Assembly: GCF_017654505.1 (NCBI RefSeq)
Contig: NC_054535.1
Span: forward strand, 42,700,164 to 42,764,163
Source of the DNA: Polyodon spathula
Lineage: Eukaryota; Chordata; Actinopteri; Acipenseriformes; Polyodontidae
DNA length: 64,000 nt
Direction of reading: 5' to 3'
Below, one piece after another: positions 1 to 12,305 of the stretch. Made by a program: the position numbers and the translations under genes. Within the stretch, counting starts at the first letter, position 1. Each line of letters starts with the position of its first letter. The notes beneath the pieces were generated by a model, which saw only the letters and a program-made list of their open reading frames with translations, searched no databases and was not told the DNA's origin.

Positions 1-2640
1 CCTTGTAGACACAGAGAAACGCCAGAGCTCTGTGGAGTGGCGCTTTGAGGAGCTGGCTCAGGCCGTGAGAGCCTAGCAGGCAATGCTAGACACCTTGCTG
101 TAGGCTCAGGGGAGACTGCCCCTGCTACTAGGTAGCCCCAGCTTCCCCAATCCCACTCTCCTTCTCTGGCCCCACCTAGACCCCCAAGCCCTGCAGGACG
201 ACTGATACAATACTAAAGAAAGCATATGCTTCAGCGGCATTGTCAGTGAGAGCGGCGAACGCCATGTCCATCTTGGTGTTCTACTAGTCACAGCTAGCAG
301 CAAGAGTGCAGGAGCAGACAACGGAGACAGACGCGGGGGAGCTTCAGGCAGTGACGGGAGCAATGACTGACCTGATGGGGGAGCTAGGTCAGGCATCAGG
401 GAGGTCTCTGGCGGTGCTGGTGGCTGCTCGCTGAGATCTTTGGCTGACCCAAGCCAAGGTGGTGGAGACAGAGAAGGCTGCATTAACAGGCTGCATAACA
501 CCAGGGGCAGACATTCGGAGTGACTGTTCATGTGAGCCTTGAGAGGTCCCACGAGGTCATGGAGGTCGCTTCAAAGTTTTCGCGCCTTCCTGCCTATCGC
601 CAGCACCCTAATGGCCTTCCCAGCCTGCCGGGGCAGCTGTGCCTGAATGCCGCCCTCCACCACAGGCCAAACAAGCAAGCAAAGGAAAAGCCGGTGGCAA
701 GGGGTAACCGGTTCTGCGGCTGGAGACTGATGCCAGGGCCTAAAAAATGATGTGCCCCCTCCGGCTGCCACCTTCCCCCCTCACAACCGGACTGAATACT
801 GGACACTACCCATGGCAAGGGTGCACCCAGGACTCCTGGGCGCTAATGACTATGAGACACGGTTACGATCTGCTATTCCGCTTAGGCCCTCCACCCTTCA
901 AGAGTGTGCTCTTTACCACCGTTGGACCAGTGTGTGTGACTCTCCTTCCAAAGGAGGTCGCCAATCTTCAACAAAAACATGCTGTGCGCTTGGTAAACCA
1001 AGCGATGCCCTCAGCGGGTTCTACTCCAGGTACTTCCTGGTGCCCAAGAGGGACAGCAGTTTCCGACCTATTCTGGACCTCAGGGTCCTCAACATGTTCC
1101 TCAAACAAAGGAAGTTCAAAATGTTGACCGCACAGCGTATCCTCCAGTCTTTCCAGCTGGGCGACTGGTTCACATTGATCGACCTGCAAGACACTTACTT
1201 CCATGTCCCGATCCGTCCCGCGCCCAGATAATACCTACGCTTCGCCTTTCAAGGCAAAGCATACGAATTCTGCGTGCTGCCGTTTGGCCTCTCGCTGGCG
1301 CCCCTCACATTTTCCAAGTGCATGGATGCAGCACTGGCTCCGCTCAGGCTGCGGGATATTCAGATCTTGAACTACCTGGACGATTGCCTAGTTTGCGTGC
1401 GTTTCAAAGCATGCGCCAAGGTGCACACTAGATAGGTCATAGATCATGTGATGAAGTTATAGTTCTCCATACATCCACAGAAGAGCAACTTCGTAACGTT
1501 TCAGTCCACAGTGTTCCTGGGGATCAAATTGAACTCTGTGAGCATGCTTGCCTCACTGTCGGAAGACAGTATTCGATCGTTGGAAGTCACGCTCTCCCAA
1601 TTCAGGGAGGATGCTCTTCTACAGGTCAGAATGTTTCAAAGGTTGTTGGGACTGATGGCAGCCACCTCGAGAGTCCTTCCCCTAGGGCTGCTGAGAATGC
1701 GCCTGTTTCAAGCCTGGGTGAATACGCTCAAGGTGCACGCAGTCCGTGATCGACACTGGTTGGTGCGATTGTCCAGACAAAGCCAGAAGACATTGGAGTG
1801 GTGGCTCTGCCCCGGCAATCTTAGCCTCGGATCTCCCCTCGGCTCCCCTACGGACGCCTTCAGCCTGGGTAATACGAGGTCAGTGAAAGGGACCTTGGCA
1901 GCAAGCGCATATAAATGCCCAAGAACTGCAAGCAGTAGCCCTGGCGCTATCTCATTTTCGCCAGCAGTTAGCGCACAAACAAGTGCTGGTCCAGACGGAC
2001 AACACGACAGTGGCAGGCTACATAACCACCAAGGTGTCCTGCGCTCACCTGGCCTTCACCATGAGGTGCACAGACTGCTGTCTTGGACGTACAGAAATTT
2101 GCATTCCATCAGGGCAGTTCACCACCCCAGTGTGGACAACAGAGCAGATTCCTGTCCAGAGGCGCTCCAGACAGCTCGGAGTGGAGACTGCACCCTCAGG
2201 TTGTGAATGAATTTTGGGAGAGGTTTCGTACAGCAAAAGTCGACCTCTTCACCACAGTCGAGTCCACTCATTGCCCCCTATCTTTCTCTATGGAGAGAGA
2301 AGGGGGTCCCCTGGGAGTAGACGCGCTAGCTCACCCCTTGCCACAGGGGCTCTTGTATGCCTTCCATCCGCTACCGCTATTGCCCCTGACACTAGAGAGG
2401 ATCAGGGTGTAGAAAGCCCAGGTTTTGCTTGTCGCACCCAGATGGCTGAGGCGCCCCTGGTTTGCTCTCCTCTCCAACATGTTGTTGGGCCAACTGTGGC
2501 AGCTCCCACTCTGCAAGGACCTCCTGAGTCAAACGGAAGGGTTATTATGGCACCGGAACCCAGCCCAGCTCCAACTCTGGGTCTGGCCATTGAACGGAGC
2601 TTGCCTTTTTTCACACATACAATGTGGCTATTTGGTCAGT
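1..2640 (+). mobile_element. Degenerate DIRS-like (tyrosine-recombinase class) retrotransposon, 3' truncated
   Basis: GC-rich block unlike the AT-rich rest of the window. On the + strand broken frames read as the pol of fish DIRS-type elements: a segment before the RT, RT, RNase H and a post-RNase H segment. The first ~730 bases have no long intact frame and could be a decayed gag. The tyrosine recombinase expected beyond the pol is not seen: homology stops where a TA/CA microsatellite and a Tc1 element begin. The left end may run out of the window. Family assignment rests on the RT and DNTT RNase H blocks; the exact family is inference. Confidence 0.75.
747..2640 (+). pseudogene. Broken reverse transcriptase/RNase H (pol) of the DIRS-like element
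   Basis: Frames at 747-1127 and 752-1231 overlap by frameshift. The second carries FLVPKRDSSFRPILDLR and GDWFTLIDLQDTYFHVPIR, RT blocks typical of DIRS/Ngaro pol. After an in-frame TAA (1229-1231) the same frame continues through FCVLPFGLSLAPLTFSKC to the catalytic YLDD at 1373-1384, meets a TAG near 1432, then continues from about 1511 (FLGIKLNSVSM). RNase H is recognisable as VLVQTDNTTVAGYI near 1983. A further shift leads to the segment with KVDLFTTVESTHCPLSFSM (about 2250) and QLQLWVWPLNGACLF (about 2570). At least three frameshifts and two stops: a fossil, not an active gene. Confidence 0.85.
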
Positions 2641-2662
2641 AGGGGTCACTCATTACACAATT

Positions 2663-2777
<115 letters not shown>

Positions 2778-2912
2778 CTGTGCAAAAGTTTTAGGCAGGT
2801 GTGAAAAAATGCTGTAAAGTAAGAATGCTTTCAAAAATAGACATGTTAATAGATTATATTTATCAATTAACTAAATGCAAAGTGAGTGAACAGAAGAAAA
2901 ATCTACATCAAA

Positions 2913-3978
2913 TCAATATTTGGTGTGACCACCCTTTGCCGTCAAAACAGCATCAGTTCTTCTAGGTACACTTGCACACAGTTTTTGAAGGAACTCGGCA
3001 GCTAGGTTGGCCCAAACATCTTGGAGAACTAACCACAGTTCTTCTGTGGATTTAGGCAGCCTCAGTTGCTTCTCTCTCTTCATGTAATCCCAGACAGACT
3101 CAATGATGTTGAGATCAGGGCTCTGTGGGGGCCATACCATCACTTCCAGGACTCCTTGTTCTTCTTTACGCTGAAGATAGTTCTTAATGACTTTAGCTGT
3201 ATGTTTGGGGTCGTTGTCATGCTGCAGAATAAATTTGGGGCCAATCAGATGCCTCCCTGATGGTATTGCATGATGGATAAGTATCTGCCTGTACTTCTCA
3301 GCATTGAGGAGACCATTAATTCTGACCAAATCCTCAGTTCCATTTGCAGAAATGCAGCCCCAAACTTGCAAGGAACCTCCACCATGCTTCACTGTTGCCT
3401 GTAGACACTCATTCATGTACCGCTCTCCAGTCCTTCGGCGAACAAACTGCCTTCTGCTACAGCCAAATATTTCAACTTTTGACTCATCAGTCCAGCACCT
3501 GCTGCCATTTTTCTGCACCCCAGTTCCTGTGTTTTCGTGCATAGTTGAGTTGCTTGGCCTTGTGTCCACATCGGAGGTATGGCTTTTTGGCCGCAAGTCT
3601 TCCATGAAGGCCACTTCTGACCAGACTTCTCCGGACAGTAGATGGGTGTACCAGGGTCCCACTGTTTTCTGCCAATTCTGAGCTGATGGCACTGCTGGAC
3701 ATCATCCGATTGTGAAGGGAAGTAAGCATGATGTGTCTTTCATCTGCTGCAGTAAGTTTCCTTGGCCGACCACTGTGTCTATGGTCCTCAACGTTGCCTG
3801 TTTCTTTGTGCTTCTTCAAAAGAGCTTGGACAGCACATCTGGAAACCCCTGTCTGCCTTGAAATTTCTGCCTGGGAGAGACCTTGCTGATGCAGTATAAC
3901 TACCTTCTGTCTTGTTGCTGTGCTCAGTCTTGCCATGGTGTATGACTTTTGACAGTAAACTGTCTTCAGCAACCTCAC
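2913..3978 (-). pseudogene. Tc1-A transposase, frameshifted
   Basis: DDE transposase of the Tc1 family, which cuts and pastes the element at TA sites. The N-terminal part (3978 to about 3490) has a paired helix-turn-helix DNA-binding region (TRQKVVILHQQGLSQAEISR) and the GRPRKL linker. The C-terminal part (about 3495 to 2913) has the catalytic set: D in TDESKVEIF, D in LQHDNDPKHTAK, E in NIIESVWDYMKR, and ends in GGHTKY. The two parts lie in different minus-strand frames. The break is at about 3490, just before the first catalytic Asp, where two bases seem to be missing. Otherwise nearly intact, so this copy is probably young. Confidence 0.92.
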
Positions 3979-4278
3979 CTTGTTAGCTGAGTTTGGCTGT
4001 TCCTCACCCAGTTTAATTCCGCCTACACAGCTATTGCTGTTTCAGTTAATGATTGTGTTTCAACCTACATATTGAATTGATGATCATTAGTACCTGTTTG
4101 GTATAATTGTTTAATCATACACCTGACTATATGCCTACAAAATCCCTGACTTTGTGCAAGTGTACCTAGAATAATTGATGCTATTTTGAAGGCAAAGGGT
4201 GGTCACACCAAATATTGATTTGATGTAGATTTTTCTTCTGTTCACTCACTTTGCATTTAGTTAATTGATAAATATAAT

Positions 4279-4697
4279 TGTGGCAGGCTGGCGAGTGGAT
4301 AGAGGCCCAGAGACAGACTGCAGTTAAAAAAAAAAAAACTATTTTATTATAAATAAACACAAAAATGAAAGGGCACAAGGGCCAAAACAAAGCAATTTAA
4401 ACACAAAAAGACAAAAAGCAAAACTTACAAAAATAACAATTTCCAGGCTGGGCAATGCCTTCACTGGATTCAAACTTTCCAAACAACCAAAAAAAACCAA
4501 CCTGCTTCCTCAACTCCCTCTTCCCAAATGAGAAGCAGAGGCCTCCTTTTATGTCAGGTGGCTGGGTGCTGATTGATCGTTAATTAACCTAATCAACTAA
4601 TCAACCCCAGCCACCTGAACACAATAAACCCAGGCAGGTAGGGGAAATTAACCCCATCCCTGCCAATTTAAAAAGGGCAGAGCTTTGCTCTGCCACA
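4279..4697 (-). repeat. Full-length LTR (3' LTR of nested element)
   Basis: Ends are TGTGGCAG...CTGCCACA. Its right 158 bp (4540-4697) repeat almost exactly at 5891-6048. On the minus strand it contains a G-rich box, GGCAGGGATGGGGTTAA, shared by other LTRs in this window, and an AATAAA-type signal near its far end. Confidence 0.85.
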
Positions 4698-4699
4698 CA

Positions 4700-5888
4700 C
4701 CTCCCCCCATGTACAACGTACACCGGCCGCAATCGGCCAACTCCCCCCTTCCCCCCCCCTCCCCCTCCCCCCAAGAGTCCAATTATGTCCCTTGGGTGGG
4801 CTGTTATGGTGAGTGGTGGTGGGCGGGGTTGATGTCGGAGCCCCCAAGCCTTCTTTGGTTGGGGCCCCAGATCTCCAAGGTAGTACGGCGACGTCGGCCC
4901 GGCTCCCTCTGGTGGCGGAGGCGGCAACAGCGGCGGACCCTCGGCAACCCTAGGAAACAAAAAGGAGACACCAGCAGTCCCAGGCGATGCGGAGCAGCAG
5001 GCAACCCCAGGCGATGCGGAGCAGCAGGCAACCCCAGGCGATGTGGAGCAGCAGGCAACCCCAGGCGATGCAAATGTGTCATCCCTGGATGGTGCAAGAC
5101 AGGCATCCTTGGGCGGTGCAAGGCAGGCATCCTTGGGTGGTGCAAGGCAGGCATCCTTGGGCCATAGCTCCTCCCCTCTGGGCTCTGGGAGCGACAGCTC
5201 CTCCCTCTCGGGCTCTGGGAGCGGCGGCTCCTCCCTCTCGGGCTCTCGGGACGACAGCGGCTCCTCCCTCTCGGGCTCTCGGGAGCGACGGCGGCTCCTC
5301 ACCCCTCTCTGGCTCTCGGGACGACGGCGGCTCCTCCCTCTCTGGCTCTCGGGACGACGGCGGCTCCTCCCTCTCTGGCTCTCGGGACGACGGCGGCTCC
5401 TCCCTCTCGGGCTCTCGGGACGACGGCGGCTCCTCCTCCCTCTCTGGCTCTCGGGACGACGGCGGCTCCTCCTCCCTCTCTGGCTCTGGGGACGGCGGCT
5501 CCTCCTCCCTCTCTGGCTCTGGGGACAGCGGCTCCTCCTCCCTCTGTGGCTCTCAGGACGAAGGCTCCTCCTCCCTCTCTGGCTCTCGGGACGACGGCTC
5601 CTCACCCCTCTCTAGCTCTCGGGAAGGCGGCTCACCCCTCTCTGGCTCTCGGGAAGGCGGCTCACCCCTCTTTGGCTCTCGGGAAGGCGGCTCACCCCTC
5701 TTTATTGGAGTGACCGGGGCATCTCCCATGTCTACCGCCAAGTAATTAACCACCATGAGGGCAACCTCTGGGAAGGACACCAGGTGGTGTTGTTCCTTCC
5801 ACTGTTCCCACCTCTCCCCATCTCGATGCCACAGCGTATTGATAAGTATGGGGAGATCGTTGACGAGGTCTGCCTCAGGGTGCATCAA
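4700..5888 (-). pseudogene. Repeat-rich gag-like coding remnant of the nested LTR element
   Basis: On the minus strand a frame opens at 5888 with MMHPEADLVNDLPILINTLW and runs into Arg/Glu/Pro/Ser repeats (REPERGEPPS type). From 5605 a second frame continues the repeats (RRPESQRG type) and then shorter repeats of the kind KDACLAPP and SPGVACCSA. The DNA at 5165-5710 is a tandem array of roughly 36-39 bp units. I recognise no enzyme domain. The first ~60 residues look like a globular retroelement N-terminus. Reading frame and function are uncertain. Confidence 0.5.
5165..5710. repeat. GC-rich minisatellite array inside the nested LTR element
   Basis: About 15 tandem units built on CTCCCTCTCTGGCTCTCGGG plus ACGACGGCGGCT variants, 30-39 bp each. 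Unit lengths that are not all multiples of three move the frame between neighbouring units. Shorter tandem repeats continue to the left: GCGATGCGGAGCAGCAGGCAA units (about 4985-5065) and TGCAAGGCAGGCATCCTTGG units (about 5090-5160). Confidence 0.9.
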
Positions 5889-5890
5889 CC

Positions 5891-6048
5891 GGCCTCCTTT
5901 TATGTCAGGTGGCTGGGCGCTGATTGATCGTTAATTAACCTAATCAACTAATCAACCCCAGCCACCTGAACTTAATAAACCCAGGCAGGTAGGGGAAATT
6001 AACCCCATCCCTGCCAATTTAAAAAGGGCAGAGCTTTGCTCTGCCATA
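5891..6048 (-). repeat. Truncated LTR (158 bp; 5' LTR of nested element)
   Basis: Near-identical to 4540-4697 but lacks the other 261 bp of the LTR. The missing part would hold the R/U5 region and the primer-binding site, so an internal deletion has fused the U3-like end directly to the gag-like frame. Confidence 0.85.
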
Positions 6049-6130
6049 ATAATCTATTAACATCTCTATTTTTGAAAGCATTCTTACTTTACAGCATTAT
6101 TTCGCACCTGACTAAAACTTTTGCACAGTA

Positions 6131-6133
<3 letters not shown>

Positions 6134-6201
<68 letters not shown>
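6134..6201. repeat. (TA)n microsatellite between two Tc1 elements
   Basis: About 68 bp of TA joins the right end of Tc1-A to the left end of Tc1-B. TA is also the Tc1 target, so repeat growth from duplicated TA targets is possible. Confidence 0.97.
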
Positions 6202-7300
<1,099 letters not shown>

Positions 7301-7404
7301 TTGTATCTTTTCTTAGATGATCCATCTAATTTCCTAAAATAGTGAGAAAATGCAGCCGTTTCTGACACTGTTAAATGATCTGTTTCGCTATCGGTATAAT
7401 TCAC

Positions 7405-7500
7405 ACGAGTCCACCAACATGGCTGGCGTCTCTGTTAAGAACGGTTGCTAGGTGATTCATGACGTCTTCGAAAACGATCTGTGGTTTGCGCTTCTATTTA
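7405..7500 (+). promoter_or_regulatory. Possible promoter-like motif cluster (YY1 / RFX X-box / CRE-like)
   Basis: Within about 60 bp: AACATGGCTGGC (YY1-like), GTTGCTAGGTGAT (similar to an RFX X-box) and TGACGTCTTC (CRE half-site plus extension). No transcript or following exon could be identified. It may be the first exon region of an upstream SH3D19 transcript, of another gene, or chance. Confidence 0.2.
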
Positions 7501-9026
7501 GTGTTTCAAAATTAACTGTTGTATAATTAATATGTAACAATAATCAATAATGTTTTTAAAAAAGAATACATATGATCAGTAATGTTAAATGCAATTTTGG
7601 AGTAACAATCAGCTTGACCTATAGCAGGTCTGCGTGTTGTGGTAAGTAAATCAGTTTGTTGTTGTTGTTATATTTTAGGCATTGATTTCCGCATTGTGTC
7701 TTTCACAGTAGTGAAGGTTAGGTGGTACAGTGTGGTGCTGCAGCTGTCACGTAATAAAAAAGACGGTTTTCATAAACGCGTGTCTAGTTTATATAGATTA
7801 CGTTCCAAAATACTGTAATCTGTTTGGAATAAATATTTTTTTTTTTTTTTTTGTTTTCCTACTGACGCTACTAAGGTGTAATTACCATTCGAATTCATCT
7901 TTTAATTAACTGCAGTGATATTAAAATAATCAAAAATATATTTTGTGTGACCAATTAATCGACTTTGAGGGTTAAATGACAGCCCTCGTGTGGGTTTGAG
8001 AGCTAGAGTACAGCGTCGGATAAGTGAGGACAAACAGGAGAGAAAAGTACGAGAAATGGTGGTTTTGTACGGGGAAACCAGGAGCAGCCGTTCCCCGTTT
8101 AAATCGAATTATTGTTGTATCATTTGGGACCTGAGAGCGGTGAGGTTTAGTTTTGTTTATTTTGTTTGGTGAAAAATAAACACGCTACAGCGTTTTTGAT
8201 TTGCATTTCTGGTTCTGGTCGTTTGCATTTTGTTGAAAAAACAAAGTCTATTAATGAAGTAACAGCCTAAAAGCACCATAGAGGAAGCTACTTCATTACA
8301 ATATTCGTTATCACTTAAACTAAATACAGCATATGTTTGCCTTATTGACGCACTGCCTTTTACACTGCATTTAAAAACCTGGCAGTCGGTTTAGTTAGCT
8401 TCTGGTAAAGGATTGAACGCACTGTATAGAACTGCACGATTTCTTTAACGTGTCTTCAACAGAAAAATGCGCCAGCTGCATCAAAGATAAGACATACACA
8501 AACAAAATATTTAAAATTTAGCATTTACTGTTTTTTCAGGTAAGCATTTAAATATTTAGGCACATTTGTTGTATTGTAACTCGAGAAAATTATATATTTT
8601 GAATAGGACAATGCAGTTGTTTCTGCTTTAATAAATATTATGTTGTGAAATACCTATTTTTAAACGGTGAAATGCCTTGAAATACAGCCCTATTGACTCA
8701 ACTAGCTTCAGGTGTGTCCATTTAACCCAGGAGTGGATCAAACTGCTATGCAATGGGAGTCTTATTTCCATCCCTGCTGTAGGCTACATCATAAAAATAA
8801 GAGATTTAATTTGATGTAGTTGTCAGTGGGAGCTACATGTTTGTTTAGACAAAAGTGCAGCTCCCCCTTTTCCTATTATCTAAGCAGTAAGACATTGGTT
8901 GGTTGCTTATGAATTTCTATGCAATTTCCAAAGGAAAGCATGGGGTTTGAGGTACAGTAGTTGTCTGTGGTTTAAAAGAGCATCTCCCCTCTTCCAAAGT
9001 GTCCTTTTTAAATAAGTCATCTGTAT
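7501..9026. other. Non-coding stretch, nothing supported
   Basis: AT-rich sequence with a poly-T run near 7837-7852. No convincing exon, RNA gene or complete repeat. The part at 7980-8210, ending in AATAAACACGCTACAGCG, could be an LTR remnant, but no second copy or target duplication is visible. Confidence 0.5.
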
Positions 9027-9200
9027 TATTATTATTATTATTATTTAGTATTTTAACAGACACTTTTATCCAAAGCGACTTACAGAGACTTGGGGGTGAA
9101 CTTTGAGTCACAACTGCTGCTGCAGACTCACCTACAATAGGACCTCGTTTTTATGTTTCATCTGAAGGACGTTGACTCCACAGTTTACTACCACAACTCT
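9027..9200 (-). repeat. LINE 3' tail fragment (fish-wide TTTATCCAAAGCGACTTAC core)
   Basis: ATT repeats are followed by ACAGACACTTTTATCCAAAG and CGACTTACAGAG, then CCTCGTTTTTATGTTTCATC and TGAAGGAC. I recognise this block from the 3' ends of LINE copies dispersed in fish genomes; the exact LINE clade is not certain. The trinucleotide tail at the left indicates minus-strand orientation. Confidence 0.6.
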
Positions 9201-10011
9201 CTCTTTAGTTGTGTTAAAGTGTCAAATACCGTCTGCGGTGTACATTTGTGTGCTTACTGAAGCAAAGACAGTTCAATAATAGCAGCAGACCTAGAGATTT
9301 CACCATTAGCCCAATGGAAAACTGCTGGCAACATTTATACTCTTCCTTGTACATCCTTAATGAGGCAATAATCAGAGAAAGGTTTAAAGTTTGTTTTGGT
9401 TGCTTATTCATTTCTATGCAATACACAATATTTGGAAAAAGAGATTTGGAAAAAGAGTTTGTAGGTACTTAAATACAACAGTACAGTACATCTTGTTACT
9501 ACAAGGCTTTTTATGAAAGTGGCACTAGTAACTCACGCTGTATGATACATTTGTGTATCCCACATCTTGAAGTTGTATTTATCAAAAACATCTTCCTGTA
9601 TTTTTACTAAAGGGTGTTTATTTATGCAGGCTGTATTATTTTTGTTCAGTTTGTGCCTTTATAGCCATTTAAAGTTACTGTTTAAAGAAGACAAAAGCAA
9701 CATTTTCAGAAGTCTGACTTCCATACTTTTTAGGTAGCAATGGTAGGATAAATGTTTTAGTTAAACATTTGTAAATATGTCACGTTTTGACTATGGGTCT
9801 GTAATGCCAAATTACTAATATAACATTTTATTGGGATGAAAGAAATTATTTTATAGTGATTCAAAATAATGGTGTTTAAATAAAACCAAATGTCACATCC
9901 ATAACAGTGCCACTAATTAAATTGGCAAAGTTAATGGCATTGTACTAAAAACACTTGTATACTGCACGCAAGTTTCATTTTAAATGTTCTATCATTTTCA
10001 TTTTCAGATTA

Positions 10012-11157
10012 TGGAAGGCCATCCGGGTCAAAAACTCTTTATGCATTTCAAAAATTTAGTACACGTTCTAATTTGACTTTAGTACGTGTTGTAAGTCTAA
10101 TTATTACACTAATTTGCACAATCAGATCACCGACAATTAAATGAGAACCAATTAATTTGAAAGAAAATAGTATGTGTAATAAATTACCCAATTAAAACTC
10201 ACCTTACATCTGCCATTCCCGCCAAATTTGTGGCGGTATGGACTTGGCATTGGGTAAAGTGTAGTGAAAGATGGATAGACCCGGAACACCCAAGACGTTC
10301 AGCCGGCAGCTTCAGAGCCTTAGAAATCTGTTTAATTCAGTGGTAACCCCACTGTAACTAATATGTAATTTTAAACAAGTGTTGAAAGATCTGACATGAA
10401 ATCTAATATTAGCCATGGTAACTCGATATTTAAGTGTAAAACTGACATAAATATAATTTGAAAACAAAAAAATTATTGTGTACGTTGTTAGTACAAACTG
10501 CACCTTGTCACTGTCTATTGTCTGTCTCTAGAATTCGGCAGCGCTCAGCAAATCTATATTTACAACGTAGAAGAAAATCTCTGGCTGCCATGATTTGCAA
10601 TTTTCCTTATTCTTGATTTTTAAAGCATATTTTATGTAACCAGCTACCAGTTATCCTAAGGAGTCTTTTATTATTTGACGCCGTCTTCTCAAAACACACG
10701 TATTCAACCTTTATTTATAAATTACTATTTGTGTGTCTTTTTGTATTTTCCTTTATTTATATTTATTTGTATATATTGTTTATATGTGTTTATTTTGCGT
10801 TTTTTTTATTGCCTGTAATATTGTATAATATTTAGCAATCTGTAATATTTTGTTTAATTTCTGTAAGTCGCTTTGGATAAAAGTGTCTGCTAAATAATTA
10901 AAAAATAATAATGTTTGAAATTATAACTATGTTATTCCAAAGGTGATTGGCTTCTCTTGTAATTACGCTGCATGGAAAATGACCAGCCTCTACGTAGGTA
11001 CTACTGTAAAATGATCAGCCCCTACATAGAAAATGAACAATCAGACTGCATAAGAACATGTAGTATTTTATGTAGTCTTATTGGTTCAAATCAATATCTG
11101 TACTGACTAGTTAAAACACTTTCTAAATAGTACGTTTTTGACCCAGATGGCCTTCCA
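10012..11157. mobile_element. 1.15-kb element with 26-bp terminal inverted repeats and TA flanks
   Basis: TGGAAGGCCATCCGGGTCAA (10012) pairs with its inverted copy, TTGACCCAGATGGCCTTCCA, ending at 11157 (one mismatch in this stretch, pairing extends a few bases further). Both ends are flanked by TA, consistent with a Tc1/mariner-type target duplication. No transposase is visible inside, so it is non-autonomous. It contains a LINE tail near 10862-10900, so it may be a composite. Family not recognised. Confidence 0.65.
10860..10910 (+). repeat. LINE 3' tail core (GTAAGTCGCTTTGGATAAAAG)
   Basis: Reverse complement of the core at 9060 and 48790, followed by an A-rich AATAATAATG tail, as at the end of a retroposed LINE copy. 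It lies inside the TIR element 10012-11157. Confidence 0.6.
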
Positions 11158-11328
11158 TATTATTATTAGTTCAGTCACTTCATTCAAAGCACTTGGATTT
11201 CACTTTTCATTTTGCATCGTGTTATAAAAATTGAGAACGCACTTCAAGAAGCATATTTAAATTTCTTATTTCTGTGCCAGTTCACATGTTTTTATTTAAA
11301 TCAAGTTTTGTCTCTGTTTTTAACTACT

Positions 11329-11706
11329 TGTAACACTTTGTTTTTGTCTGCACTGCGTGAGTAAACTGCTCTCGCTACCGTTCGCTTGCCCTTTAAAAAT
11401 GAGACCCAGCACACAGAAATAGAGGTTTAAGCGCTGACCTGCACTTTTTAATAGTACTAAATAAACAAACACAAAATAAACACGTAGCTCCTTTGGAGCG
11501 CTAAATAAACTTTCAGGAACAACCCTGACTAGAACAACACAACACAAAAACAAGACACACGGTTATAGTAACAAGTATGGGCAGCTAGCTGCAATTAACA
11601 ATTATTAGCCAAATGCCAAAACAATTAACAATTAAATAAAACAATTAACACATAATACACATGTCTGACACGGAGGATTTTTAACCCCTCTCCTTTCTCT
11701 GCTACA
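11329..11706 (-). repeat. Probable solo LTR
   Basis: Begins TGTAACAC and ends GCTACA (TG...CA). Internal blocks parallel the LTRs at 22-24 kb: a CTGCACTTTTTAA segment, AATAAACAC, GTAGCTCCTTTGGAGC and GGAGGATTTTTAACCCCTCTC. Read on the minus strand these give the G-rich GAGGGGTTAAAAATCC box and an A/T-rich polyadenylation region. No internal region and no convincing target duplication. Confidence 0.6.
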
Positions 11707-11942
11707 AGTGATGTTCAGCCAACAAAGGGGAAAGGGGCGTGTTTGTAATCTGATTGGCTGCAGTGTCAAAACAAAAAAAAAAATACTTCCCCATTGTAGT
11801 CCTGTCTCACACTCAATGCTGACAGGCTATGTGGTAATTTATCAGCAGTTCAGAAAGCTTTCAGAGAATACAGCATTCTTTCACAGACGATCCTTCTACA
11901 TTCAACATTAAGACAAACTAACAACAGATATATTTATATTAA

Positions 11943-11946
<4 letters not shown>

Positions 11947-12021
<75 letters not shown>
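11947..12021. repeat. (TA)n microsatellite
   Basis: About 75 bp of uninterrupted TA. Confidence 0.97.
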
Positions 12022-12023
<2 letters not shown>

Positions 12024-12178
12024 CCGTTACATGAGAGTAGGTGTTAAAACTTCATGCTGACATTGGACTCAGCTCTCGCAAGCACCAACTAAGATATAGC
12101 TTCTTTTACTGTAAACTAATGTGATCCATCTGCATTTCCTTCCATCTGATGATGTAGATATCCTTCTGCCTGGTGTTG

Positions 12179-12305
12179 ATGGCTGCAGTGTAATGCTGGC
12201 TCCAGAGATCAGCTTATTTTGCCTCCCCAGCGCATCAGCACACACAACGGCTGCAGTGCTGGCTCCAGGGATCAAACGCAGTGTGGCCTCCATAGTGCAT
12301 CAACC
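12179..12305. repeat. Tandem duplication, two copies of ~65 bp
   Basis: GGCTGCAGTG...CTGGCTCCAGAGATC...GCCTCC...GCATCA at 12180-12230 recurs with small differences at 12249-12300. GC-richer than its surroundings. No coding interpretation is supported. Confidence 0.65.

Larger units (their letters stand above)
4279..6048 (-). mobile_element. Non-autonomous LTR retroelement nested in Tc1-A
   Basis: Begins TGTGGCAGG and ends CTCTGCCATA, flanked on both sides by ATAAT (4274-4278 and 6049-6053), a perfect 5-bp target duplication inside the Tc1 inverted repeat. The left LTR is 419 bp; the right one keeps only 158 bp. A purine-rich tract beside the left LTR and an AATAAA-like signal read on the minus strand indicate minus-strand orientation, so the left LTR is the 3' LTR. 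No RT, integrase or protease is visible. The interior is low-complexity, with gag-like minus-strand frames. Confidence 0.85.

Noticed and set aside
106..552. 148-codon minus-strand frame, Pro/Leu/Ser-rich
   Set aside because: Antisense shadow of the GC-rich 5' part of the DIRS-like element; no domain.
4979..5160. Regular short repeats as a CRISPR array
   Set aside because: Contiguous tandem repeats without unique spacers, in a eukaryotic retroelement.
4685..5745. Plus-strand Ser/Gly/Asp repeat frames (SGSRDDGGSS type)
   Set aside because: Antisense of the minus-strand LTR element; the minisatellite gives open frames in several phases.
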